From contig JADZGD010000137.1 in the NCBI GenBank assembly GCA_020854055.1, positions 25,351 to 89,350 of the forward strand: DNA of 64,000 nt, given 5' to 3'. The notes below the pieces were generated by a model. The model made no database searches and was not told the origin of the DNA. It worked only from the letters and a program-made list of their open reading frames with translations. The position numbers and the translations under genes are program-made. How positions within the stretch are numbered: the first letter of the stretch is position 1; each line of letters begins with the position of its first letter. This stretch comes from Bryobacterales bacterium. GTDB taxonomy: Bacteria > Acidobacteriota > Terriglobia > Bryobacterales > Bryobacteraceae. Positions 17,950 through 25,783 of this stretch are shown here, one piece after another.

Positions 17950-20721
17950 TCAGGGTTCCAGCCGGAGCGTCACCACCTGCCACGGGGAGATCTCAAACTC
18001 AACGCTGTCTCCCTGAATCGCCGCCGCGCCAGTGGCCTGCTCCACCAGGTTGCAGAGCGTTGCCTTCTTCGGCGTCACCGGTCCCTTCCACGTCACACGG
18101 GACCTCTTCCCCTCAGTCTCATAGAAGCGAACGACAAAGCCGTTCCCGTCTTCAGCCAGTTTCATCGCCTGCAGAATCACGTTTTTCGGCAGGCCTTGGC
18201 TGAAAGAAGCTTCCTTCGCCGGTAGAGTTCCCTGCTGGCGTCCGGTGAACGTAGCTTGCTTTCCGGGGATGTTGCTCTCCACTTTGTTGGCAATCACCCG
18301 CGCCACCAGCGGCGTATTATGCTCCCATCCGAAATGGGTAGTGTCGCCCTCGCGCCACCCCCCCGAGTGGGATGTCACCGAGAAATTGACTTCGAAGACC
18401 CCCAGCCGCCAGTCTTCGCTACCCTGCCAGAACGCCCCGTTGGTGTTCTCCTTGTTGTTCATGATGTAGAAGAAGAACGCAGGACGCTTTGGCTCGTACT
18501 CCATGGTCCATTCGTTGGTCCTGATCTCGCCAAACTCGATGGCGGGCACTTCACGGGTGGCTACGGAGACCCCAAACTCGGCATTCGAGGCGTCGGCCCA
18601 GTGCTGGATGCCGCTGAAGCCGGTGAACGAGCCGGAAAGCTGGTCTTTGTGCGGCCGGAAAACCGCGCCCGGCAGTTCACAGGAGATCCCAAAACCCGGC
18701 ACATCGAATGGAAAGGCGTAGTAGACCTCCTCCTTGACCAGCGTGGCCCGCTTGTGAATGCGGTTCACGAAGTCGATCCGGCGGATGCCCGGATACAGAA
18801 TTACCTCTTGCGTGATATGCGCCGGCGCCGGACTGTCCTTCAGGTGAATGTCGGCAATCAGGCTCTTCATGGCCGGACCGTCCTGGCCGGTCTCGATCCT
18901 GGCAATCAGTGGCGAGTATGTGGCGATGTTATAAGCGGACGTAGGAATCCGGCCGAGGTGAGTCCGCGGATGGTTATCCTGATAGATTGCCTCATGGCTG
19001 CCGGTAAGGCTGTAATATATGTACTGATTTACCTTCTCGGTGGCCTTTTGGTCAACTAGTTCACGCTTGAGTTGTTTGTCGAAGATACTGGAGACTCCGC
19101 CGGTTACCGGATCGAGTTGAACCAGGTAGAACTCGTTTTCGATCGTGTTGCCGGAAACTCGAAGGTTATCCGGCGGGAAACTGGGCCGCGCCGGCGCGCG
19201 TTCCAGCCGGTACGTCTTGTACCCCAGCGGGGGTACATTTTTGGCGATAAACAAAATGGTGTCCTGAAGACGGTCGCCCAAAATTGCCTGGTACGGTACC
19301 CGTTCGCCGGTGGTATTGTCCACCAGATTGTAGTATTGATCGGCACGGCCGATCTTCAACGCGCGATGAAGGATGCGGACCGCGTCCGTCCGGGTCCATG
19401 AAAGAGGGTTGAAAACAATCACCGCCGGGTCGCCCGTTGGGATCTTCGAGGCAATCGCCTGAAGTGAGTTGCCAAGAAGCTGATCGGAAACTCGAGCCGC
19501 GCGGTAGGCAAACTCTTTTTTATCTTCCCAGGACTCTTTGTAATAATCCCACTCGGGGTGGTCCAGCGCGCCACCGGAGCGCTGCAAGGCGATGTGCTCC
19601 CAGAACCAGTTATCCATGCCGTAAGTGTGATCGGTGTAGACTAACAAGTCCTTGTACGTATTTGTGATGTCCTGGTGAGGGTAAGGCCGGTCGGTCCCGA
19701 TCAACTGGCCGATCACCGCGAATTTCTCGGCCGAGAGAATTTCCTCGGCCGCGCGCCGCTTCATGCCGGTAGCCTGCCCATAAATGCCCGGATCATCCGT
19801 CCAGGCCGACGTAATGTCACCGGAGAACGTGGGAATCCGGGCCGCGTACTTCGATTCAATATATTCGAAGAACTCACGCGGAGTAGCCATGATCACTCTT
19901 GGATTGGTGTGCTTGGCATTCCAGGCGTTGATGTTATCTACCAGTTCCACCTGGGGATTCACATTATCGAAGGCCAGTTGCAGCAGGATTGCGTCATACG
20001 GATACGCCGCGCCCATCGACTCATAATAGGAGAGCAGGTCCGCGACACCCTTCTCCATCGCCTCCGGCCGGAGGAAGATCTTAGCCTGTGTGTAATCCCG
20101 GTATTTGCCGCTGCGCATCTGCGTCAGAACCTTGCTGCCATCCTGCGATTGGAAATAGAACAGGTGCGGTAGCTTGGATTCGCCCAGCAATTCCTTGTAA
20201 GCGCCCGGGCCGTAAAGCAGGTACCGCGTGCCGGCGCCAGAGAGTGCGCGCGGCAATCCCCAGGTGAGGCCGGTAATGTCGCTGAGCATGGCGGTCTTCG
20301 AAGAGATGCCGTACTGGCGCCGCAGAGTGTCATTGGCATAATAGTTGGCTCGGATCAACTCCTCCGGACCGGCATTTTCCTGCTCGATGTTGGTGTACAG
20401 GCTGGCTACCTCGATCTTTCCTTGCTGGATCATCTTCACCAGTTCGGCCACCCGCTCCGGTTTGCGATGGCGGGTGTAGGTGTCGAAAAGCAATGAACCT
20501 TCAAGGGTCCACTTGAGGCCCTTCCTGGCGGCATCGACAGCCATATCCATGCCGTCGCACCATACGCGCTCCACCTCCGGAATGAGGTCTGTATAGCCGA
20601 TGTCAGCATGGGTGTGGGTGATCACATAGATCTTCCATTGCCTGTGGCCGGCGTCCTGTGCGGCGGGCGCAAGAAGGGCCATCAGGCTGAGTGAAAGCAG
20701 AAAACGTAAGACGTTGGTCAT
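17950..20721 (-). CDS. Exported GH38 alpha-mannosidase-like glycosidase
   Basis: The chosen ATG gives MTNVLRFLLSLSLMALLAPA, a signal peptide, and a 923-residue protein. The N-terminal GH38 domain has the zinc motif HTHADIGYTD (about residues 36-45) and a nucleophile-like aspartate in MLSDITGLTWG. A TDHTYGMDNW segment then falls where GH38 enzymes have a third metal ligand. Middle and C-terminal domains follow the GH38 order (IVFNPLSWTRTDAV, then FAFPFDV-like and beta-sandwich parts). Family members remove terminal alpha-mannose from glycans. Reading frame upstream of the ATG is open for another 170 codons but crosses the divergent promoter region and is unlikely to be coding. Confidence 0.9.
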   Translation of the reverse strand: MTNVLRFLLSLSLMALLAPAAQDAGHRQWKIYVITHTHADIGYTDLIPEVERVWCDGMDMAVDAARKGLKWTLEGSLLFDTYTRHRKPERVAELVKMIQQGKIEVASLYTNIEQENAGPEELIRANYYANDTLRRQYGISSKTAMLSDITGLTWGLPRALSGAGTRYLLYGPGAYKELLGESKLPHLFYFQSQDGSKVLTQMRSGKYRDYTQAKIFLRPEAMEKGVADLLSYYESMGAAYPYDAILLQLAFDNVNPQVELVDNINAWNAKHTNPRVIMATPREFFEYIESKYAARIPTFSGDITSAWTDDPGIYGQATGMKRRAAEEILSAEKFAVIGQLIGTDRPYPHQDITNTYKDLLVYTDHTYGMDNWFWEHIALQRSGGALDHPEWDYYKESWEDKKEFAYRAARVSDQLLGNSLQAIASKIPTGDPAVIVFNPLSWTRTDAVRILHRALKIGRADQYYNLVDNTTGERVPYQAILGDRLQDTILFIAKNVPPLGYKTYRLERAPARPSFPPDNLRVSGNTIENEFYLVQLDPVTGGVSSIFDKQLKRELVDQKATEKVNQYIYYSLTGSHEAIYQDNHPRTHLGRIPTSAYNIATYSPLIARIETGQDGPAMKSLIADIHLKDSPAPAHITQEVILYPGIRRIDFVNRIHKRATLVKEEVYYAFPFDVPGFGISCELPGAVFRPHKDQLSGSFTGFSGIQHWADASNAEFGVSVATREVPAIEFGEIRTNEWTMEYEPKRPAFFFYIMNNKENTNGAFWQGSEDWRLGVFEVNFSVTSHSGGWREGDTTHFGWEHNTPLVARVIANKVESNIPGKQATFTGRQQGTLPAKEASFSQGLPKNVILQAMKLAEDGNGFVVRFYETEGKRSRVTWKGPVTPKKATLCNLVEQATGAAAIQGDSVEFEISPWQVVTLRLEP

Positions 20722-20917
20722 GACGGTAGCGGGCGGCGCCCGTACGATTATATGCGGTATGGAGCGCGAGATCCACACGAACCCGTGATCCGCCAGCGCC
20801 TCCGCAACCCCCTCGTCGCCCGCCTGTTTTCTCCCGACCGGTCCTCTAATTCGGGAATCGCTGGGGCATACCGGCTGACGTTTGAAGGTGCTACAATCCC
20901 CGTTATTTGGAGGACCT

Positions 20918-22201
20918 GTGTCCACACGAAGACATTTTCTCGCCCGCTCTGCCGCGGCGTTGGCGGTTCCATCCTTAGCCTCCCGAGCCCGCGCCTGGTC
21001 GGTGAATGACCGTATCCGGATTGGAATCGTCGGCTGCGGCGGCATGGGCCGCGGAGACCTGGCTACATTCCTTCGCCATCCCGAAGTGGATTGCGCCGTG
21101 CTTTGCGACATCGACGACGCCAGCCTGGCGAAGGCGCTGCCAGTGGTGGAGCAGGCTCGCGGCAAACGTCCGGACACGGTGAAGGATTTCCGCCGGGTGA
21201 TCGATCGCAAGGACGTGGACGTTCTGCTCAACGTTACGCCGGATCACTGGCACGCAATTCCGACCATCGCCGCCTGCCAGGCCGGCAAGGACGTCTACTG
21301 TGAAAAACCGCTGGCCACCAGCATAGGCGAAAGCCGCGCGATGGTGAGCGCCGTACGCCACCATAACCGCGTCCTGCAGATGGGCACCCAGTGGCGCAGC
21401 GGCGATCACTGGGCCGACGCCGTCCAGTTCGTCAAGTCCGGCCGGCTGGGGCGCATCCGGCAGGTGAGAGCCTGGGCCTATCTCGATTGGGTGGGCGGCA
21501 TCGGCAAACCGGCCGATTGCGATCCTCCTCCAGGTGTCGATTACGATTTCTGGCTCGGTCCGGCGCCTAAGCGCCCGTTCAACCCGAACCGCTTCCACTT
21601 CAACTTCCGCTGGTTCTGGGACTATGCCGGCGGACTGATGACTGATTGGGGCGTTCACCTGATCAATGTGGCTATGTGGGCCATGGGCCCCACACCCCCC
21701 AAGTCGGTCACCTCCTCCGGCGGCAAGTACGCCGTCGATGACAACACGGAAACGCCCGACACCCAGGTTGCGCTCTACGAGTTCCCTACCTACAACTTCA
21801 TTTGGGAGCATCAGATTCTCGGTGGCGTCGGAATCGGAGGCCGCCCGCACGGTCTCAATTTCAGCGGTTCCGACGCTACCCTGATCCTCGACTCGAAGGG
21901 CTGGGAGGTGATTCCGGAGGCAAAGAAGAACTTGCCGGCGATCGAGGTGAAGGCCGCGCCAAAGGACGATTCGCGCTTCTATCACGTCGGCAATTTCCTG
22001 GAATGCGTCCGCTCCCGCAAGGACCCGGTGGAAAATGTCGATGCCGGCCACTTCGTCACCTCGGTGGCGTTGCTCGGCAACGTGGCCTTGCGCACGCAAA
22101 GCCGGATTGATTGGGATGCGGGCAACGAAAGAGCCAGGGACTATCCTAAGGCCGATGAATTCATTCACCGGCAGTACCGGGCTCCCTGGAAACTGGTGTG
22201 A
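20918..22201 (+). CDS. Gfo/Idh/MocA-family oxidoreductase with Tat leader
   Basis: The 427-residue protein starts at a GTG just after GGAGGA, giving a twin-arginine leader (STRRHFLARSAAALAVPSLA). The Rossmann motif RIGIVGCGGMGRGD and the signature CEKPLATS follow. The longer middle insert (ADCDPPPGVDYDFWLGPAPK) is usual for the exported acidobacterial/planctomycete subgroup. It probably converts a sugar derivative with NAD(P), but the substrate is not known. Its TGA overlaps the GTG start of the isomerase gene (GTGA), so the two are co-translated. A TACAAT at 20892-20897 may be a -10 box, but no convincing -35 is seen. Confidence 0.92.
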   Translation: MSTRRHFLARSAAALAVPSLASRARAWSVNDRIRIGIVGCGGMGRGDLATFLRHPEVDCAVLCDIDDASLAKALPVVEQARGKRPDTVKDFRRVIDRKDVDVLLNVTPDHWHAIPTIAACQAGKDVYCEKPLATSIGESRAMVSAVRHHNRVLQMGTQWRSGDHWADAVQFVKSGRLGRIRQVRAWAYLDWVGGIGKPADCDPPPGVDYDFWLGPAPKRPFNPNRFHFNFRWFWDYAGGLMTDWGVHLINVAMWAMGPTPPKSVTSSGGKYAVDDNTETPDTQVALYEFPTYNFIWEHQILGGVGIGGRPHGLNFSGSDATLILDSKGWEVIPEAKKNLPAIEVKAAPKDDSRFYHVGNFLECVRSRKDPVENVDAGHFVTSVALLGNVALRTQSRIDWDAGNERARDYPKADEFIHRQYRAPWKLV

Positions 22202-23082
22202 AGCGGCGCGCATTCCTGTGTTCGGCGGCGGCTTCGCTGCTCGCCGCCGGCTGGTCCGACCGCCGGCTCGGTGTCGCCTGCAACGTCTCAACCACCGAAG
22301 GGAAAACCCGCCAACTGCTGGCCGCCGCCGCCGCGGCCGGTTTCCGCCGGATTCAACTGTTTCCTCCCTGGAAATTGGTAGACGACTCCTTTGTCCACGC
22401 TCTGCCCGGCTGGGTGAACGATGCCGGACTCCAGGTAGCGGTCCTCGGCGCCTACGTCAACTGCTGCCAACCCGCCAACGTCATTATGAACACGCGCGAA
22501 CAGGATTTCGTGCGAGCCGTCGACGCCGCCGGATCACTGGGAGCACGTTATCTGACCGCCTGGACCGGAGGGTGGGGAGCCAACCTGATGACGCCCGACC
22601 CTCGTAATTTCACCCCTCAGGCCGGCGACCGGATCTGCCGCTTCGTGGAGCAGCACGCCCGGCGCCTCGAAGATGCCCATCTCAGGTTGGCGCTGGAACA
22701 GTACAACACCCTGGCCTGCCCCGATGCTCCCTCTCTGCGGCGCGTCCTCGACCGGTTGCCGCCATTCGCCGGCGCGGTGCTGGATCCTCCCAATCTGACG
22801 AAACCCGCCGATTTCGCCGCGCGGGATCAGCGGCTGACAGAGATGTTCGCCGTGCTCAAGGGCCGCGTGGCCGTGGTCCATCTGAAGGATTTCACCCTGG
22901 CGCCCGGAGGCAGGAGCTTCCAGCTTCCCGGTGCCATGCAGGGCGCAATGAACTACCCGCTGTTTGTACGGCTGATCGGCGAATTGCCAGACGAGGTCCC
23001 GCTGATTGCCGAGCATATCGGGCCGGCCGAGTTCGCCTCAACCCGTAAAAACCTGCTCGGCTTGTTTCACGCACGCGGCTAG
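22198..23082 (+). CDS. Sugar phosphate isomerase/epimerase (xylose-isomerase-like TIM barrel), exported
   Basis: The 294-residue protein has a twin-arginine-like leader (KRRAFLCSAAASLLAAG). A xylose-isomerase-like (AP endonuclease 2) barrel follows. Metal-ligand positions are plausible in LALEQYNTL, AVLDPPNL, VVHLKDF and AEHIGPAEF. Such proteins isomerise or epimerise sugars and often accompany Gfo/Idh dehydrogenases in oxidation-epimerisation-reduction schemes. It starts at a GTG overlapping the upstream stop and ends 3 bases from the convergent GH43-like gene. Confidence 0.88.
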   Translation: MKRRAFLCSAAASLLAAGWSDRRLGVACNVSTTEGKTRQLLAAAAAAGFRRIQLFPPWKLVDDSFVHALPGWVNDAGLQVAVLGAYVNCCQPANVIMNTREQDFVRAVDAAGSLGARYLTAWTGGWGANLMTPDPRNFTPQAGDRICRFVEQHARRLEDAHLRLALEQYNTLACPDAPSLRRVLDRLPPFAGAVLDPPNLTKPADFAARDQRLTEMFAVLKGRVAVVHLKDFTLAPGGRSFQLPGAMQGAMNYPLFVRLIGELPDEVPLIAEHIGPAEFASTRKNLLGLFHARG

Positions 23083-23085
23083 GGG

Positions 23086-24081
23086 TTAGAACCGCGGGTT
23101 GAGAACGGCCACGCCAATGGCTCCGTGAAGATTTTCGTCCGGGCTGGCAACGTCGCCGCCTCCAAACCAGACCCGCATGCCCGCGGCGTCTCGAAGCACG
23201 GTTGGGTCGCACAACACCTTGGAGTTCCAGGCCTGGTTGCCTTCAATGATTCCCGGCAGACGGCGCCACCGCACACCGTCCGGCGAGCGGGCCAGGCCAA
23301 GGCGGCGATGCTCCTTTGCATCGCGGCCCGTGTAGATCATCCAGTAGGATCCGGCCGCGGCCCACACTGCCGGTTCCCCCAGCCCGCCCTCGTCGAACTC
23401 GCCTCGCGCGCCGGTCTCCAGGATCGGATTGGAACGGAGTTTAGTCCAACGCTCTCCGTCCGTGGACATCGCCACGCCGAGACGCTGCCGCCGCGCGCGA
23501 TCCTGGCCAAGATAATAAAGATAGAAGACCCCACCGGCGCGAATGACATAAGGGTCGGCCACTCCGCGCTCGTCCCAACTGCCGTAGGGGCCGGGAGCCA
23601 GCACCGGCGCCGCCAATTTGGCCCAGTTCCTCCCGTCGGCCGAACGCGCCAGGCCGATCCGCGGCAACCGCCCGCCCTGGTACCAATACCAGAACTCTCC
23701 GTTCACCACCAGGGCTGAACCATTCGCAGCGATGTAATCTCCTTCCCACGTGGCCGGGTTGGGTGACAGGCCCTTGCCTTCCCGCGTCCAGGTGTGGCCG
23801 TCGGTGGAAGTGGCCAGGCCGGTGTGCCAGGTCTTTCCGTCGAATCCGGAATAGAAGTTGAAATACGTACCAGACCGGAAAACAACGGACGGATTGAGCA
23901 CATCACCGCTGTCCCAACTGCCGGCCGGCGCCGGGCGAAGCACCGGATCCGGCTCCGGATGCCAATGCCATGTCACGGCCGCGCGTGATCCGGCGGGCGC
24001 AGGCAGGGTGAAATCGGAGTAGCGTCCGCAGCCCAAAGCCGCCAAAAGCAGAGCAAGTCCGGCGTTGCGCACCATCCTCAT
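23086..24081 (-). CDS. GH43/GH32-like beta-propeller lipoprotein
   Basis: The 331-residue protein starts MRMVRNAGLALLLAALGCG, a lipoprotein-like leader with a cysteine at residue 18. The rest forms a five-bladed propeller of the glycosidase GH32/43/130 type. Its blades repeat acidic-proline or asparagine-proline turns (DVLNPSVVF, VADPYVIRAGGVFYLYYLG, LGEPAVW, LCDPTVLRD), each followed by aromatic strands and sTDG.xW loops. The catalytic residues cannot be assigned safely, so it could be a glycosidase or a sugar-binding relative. It is the last gene of a four-gene operon, overlapping the kinase stop by 4 bases (ATGA). Confidence 0.8.
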   Translation of the reverse strand: MRMVRNAGLALLLAALGCGRYSDFTLPAPAGSRAAVTWHWHPEPDPVLRPAPAGSWDSGDVLNPSVVFRSGTYFNFYSGFDGKTWHTGLATSTDGHTWTREGKGLSPNPATWEGDYIAANGSALVVNGEFWYWYQGGRLPRIGLARSADGRNWAKLAAPVLAPGPYGSWDERGVADPYVIRAGGVFYLYYLGQDRARRQRLGVAMSTDGERWTKLRSNPILETGARGEFDEGGLGEPAVWAAAGSYWMIYTGRDAKEHRRLGLARSPDGVRWRRLPGIIEGNQAWNSKVLCDPTVLRDAAGMRVWFGGGDVASPDENLHGAIGVAVLNPRF

Positions 24082-25226
24082 ACCGGAATACAGATCTTAA
24101 GCGCCGTTCCGCGTCCGGGATTCGAGTTGAGCACGAGTTGGCCGTTCAGGCTGTGGATCCGCCGTTTGATACTACCCGGGCCGGCGCGAAGAAGATCCAG
24201 TTCATCGAGCGAGTAGGCGCCCGCGAAGGGGAAGCCGGTGCCGTCGTCATCAATCGAGATCTCCAGTTCGCCATCAGCCCTTTGCAAGGCGACCGCAACG
24301 CGGGAGGCGCCAGAATGTTTGTGGACGTTGTGGAGTGCCTCGCGGATCACCTGGAGAACCTCCAGGCACACTTCGGAATCCGCCGGATCCCGGAAGTTAC
24401 CGGCAAGAAACGAAGTGGAAATTCCGGTGTCCTTTTGAAAACTCTCCACCAGCCGGCGAACCGAGGCATGCAGTCCCGCATCAACCTCCACCGGGCGCAT
24501 GCCGCGGATGTATGCGCGCAGTTCAGCCACTTGCGCCCGGCAAAATTCCTGAAGAGCCGCCAACTCGCTCATGCCCTTCTCCCGATCGCGCTGGAACTGG
24601 CGCCGCACCACCTCCAGGCGCATTTGGAAACTCATGAAGCTCTGTAGCGGCCCGTCGTGAAAATCGGCCGCGATGCGCTGCCGCTCGGTTTCACGGGCGT
24701 TCTCGGCTTCCGCCCGGAAAAGAACGGTCTGGTCCAGCGCCTGGCCCAGCCGGTCTTCAATCGTCCGGCGCTGGAGTGAGAGAACGGCCGCAATTATACT
24801 GCCCACCAGAATTGCGCCGGAGGCCGAAACGGCCGCGGGTGGAGCGGCTAGAAAGAGAAACCCCGCCGAGACACAAGACACCAGCACCACTTCACGCCAG
24901 GAGTGCATAATTGCGGCGTGCAGCAGCAGGAACAGATAAAACAGCACCACCAGCCATGAGACCCTGACTGAACTGTAGGTAGCGCAAATGAAAAAGAAAA
25001 CCGTGTCTACGCACAGCAGTAGCAGGGAGAAGCCCGCCTTTTCCAATCGTCTCCAGAAAAATGCCGGCAGGCTGTAAAGGGCGAACAGTGCGGCTAACGG
25101 GAGAAGAACGTGTGGCTGGCTTCCGGTGGCGATGATCAGAACCAGACAGCTGATTGCAAGCAATCCGCGAGCCAGCGCCAGAATGCGGCGCCAGGCCCAG
25201 GGAACGGGAATGGAAGTTGCGCTCAA
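24078..25226 (-). CDS. Membrane sensor histidine kinase, NarX/DesK type
   Basis: The 382-residue protein has about six membrane helices in residues 15-155 and no extracytoplasmic domain of note. A HisKA_3 dimerisation domain follows (ERQRIAADFHDGPLQSFMSF, the phosphorylated histidine in FHDGPLQ, about 190). The HATPase has an N box (REALHNVHKHSG) and DDDGTGF. Such kinases pair with LuxR-type regulators, but none is encoded in the window. Translation starts at a TTG that overlaps the methyltransferase stop (TTGA), and its own stop overlaps the next start. Sensing probably takes place in the membrane or through partner proteins of the operon. Confidence 0.9.
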   Translation of the reverse strand: MSATSIPVPWAWRRILALARGLLAISCLVLIIATGSQPHVLLPLAALFALYSLPAFFWRRLEKAGFSLLLLCVDTVFFFICATYSSVRVSWLVVLFYLFLLLHAAIMHSWREVVLVSCVSAGFLFLAAPPAAVSASGAILVGSIIAAVLSLQRRTIEDRLGQALDQTVLFRAEAENARETERQRIAADFHDGPLQSFMSFQMRLEVVRRQFQRDREKGMSELAALQEFCRAQVAELRAYIRGMRPVEVDAGLHASVRRLVESFQKDTGISTSFLAGNFRDPADSEVCLEVLQVIREALHNVHKHSGASRVAVALQRADGELEISIDDDGTGFPFAGAYSLDELDLLRAGPGSIKRRIHSLNGQLVLNSNPGRGTALKICIPV

Positions 25227-25783
25227 CGCCGGTACAGGAACAGGGTCCGGCTCTGGCCGGATCCATCATCTTCTACGTTCAGAGTCGTGTCCGGTTCCCA
25301 TCCTTCCATGGGGAAATCATTGGCCACCACACGGGCGCCGGTCTTCAACTGCCGCTCAAGCAGGGGCCGCAATCTCCGGTTGGTCGCCGGAAGCAAATAG
25401 ACAGTCACCACATCAGCCCGGGAATAATCCTGAGCAAACAGGTCCCCTTCAATGATACGAGCCCGCTTCTCAATTCCCGCCTGGCGAATTCTGTTCCGGC
25501 TCTCCACCACCAGTTCGTGATTGTACTCCACTCCGACAGACTCGGCGCCAAATTCCTTCGCTGCAACAATCACGATCCGGCCGTCGCCGGAACCCGCGTC
25601 GAACAGATATTCATTGCGCTTCAAGCCGCCAAATTGGAGCATTTGCCGCACAATCGGCATCGGCGTCGGGACAAAGGGCGGCGGATGATCCTCCGCTGCC
25701 AGCGATCGGGCGGCAACGCTCAGGGCCGCGGCCGACCCGAGCAGGCACCGCCGGGAAATGATCCGTGATTGTGTCACCTTCAC
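25223..25783 (-). CDS. SAM-dependent methyltransferase with Tat-like signal peptide
   Basis: The 186-residue protein has the class I methyltransferase motif I FDAGSGDGRIVI (about residues 62-73), an acidic post-motif VGVEYN, and a motif II/III region DVVTVYLLP. This resembles the small DOT1-like group. Residues 1-30 are a leader (ISRRCLLGSAAALSVAARSL-AA-ED) with a twin-arginine-like start and an AxA cleavage site. An exported methyltransferase lacks an obvious SAM supply outside the cytoplasm; alternatively, the leader may only anchor it. Its ATG overlaps the stop of the propeller gene by 4 bases and its TGA overlaps the kinase start. Confidence 0.85.
   Translation of the reverse strand: MKVTQSRIISRRCLLGSAAALSVAARSLAAEDHPPPFVPTPMPIVRQMLQFGGLKRNEYLFDAGSGDGRIVIVAAKEFGAESVGVEYNHELVVESRNRIRQAGIEKRARIIEGDLFAQDYSRADVVTVYLLPATNRRLRPLLERQLKTGARVVANDFPMEGWEPDTTLNVEDDGSGQSRTLFLYRR

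Noticed and set aside
20722..21231. Extended N-terminus of the GH38 gene upstream of the chosen ATG.
   Set aside because: The chosen ATG gives a clean signal peptide; the extra 170 codons cross the divergent gene start and look unlike protein.
20975..22291. A 438-codon open frame on the minus strand opposite the second Gfo/Idh gene.
   Set aside because: It runs antisense to a well-supported gene, has no family similarity and mirrors the codon pattern of GC-rich coding sequence.
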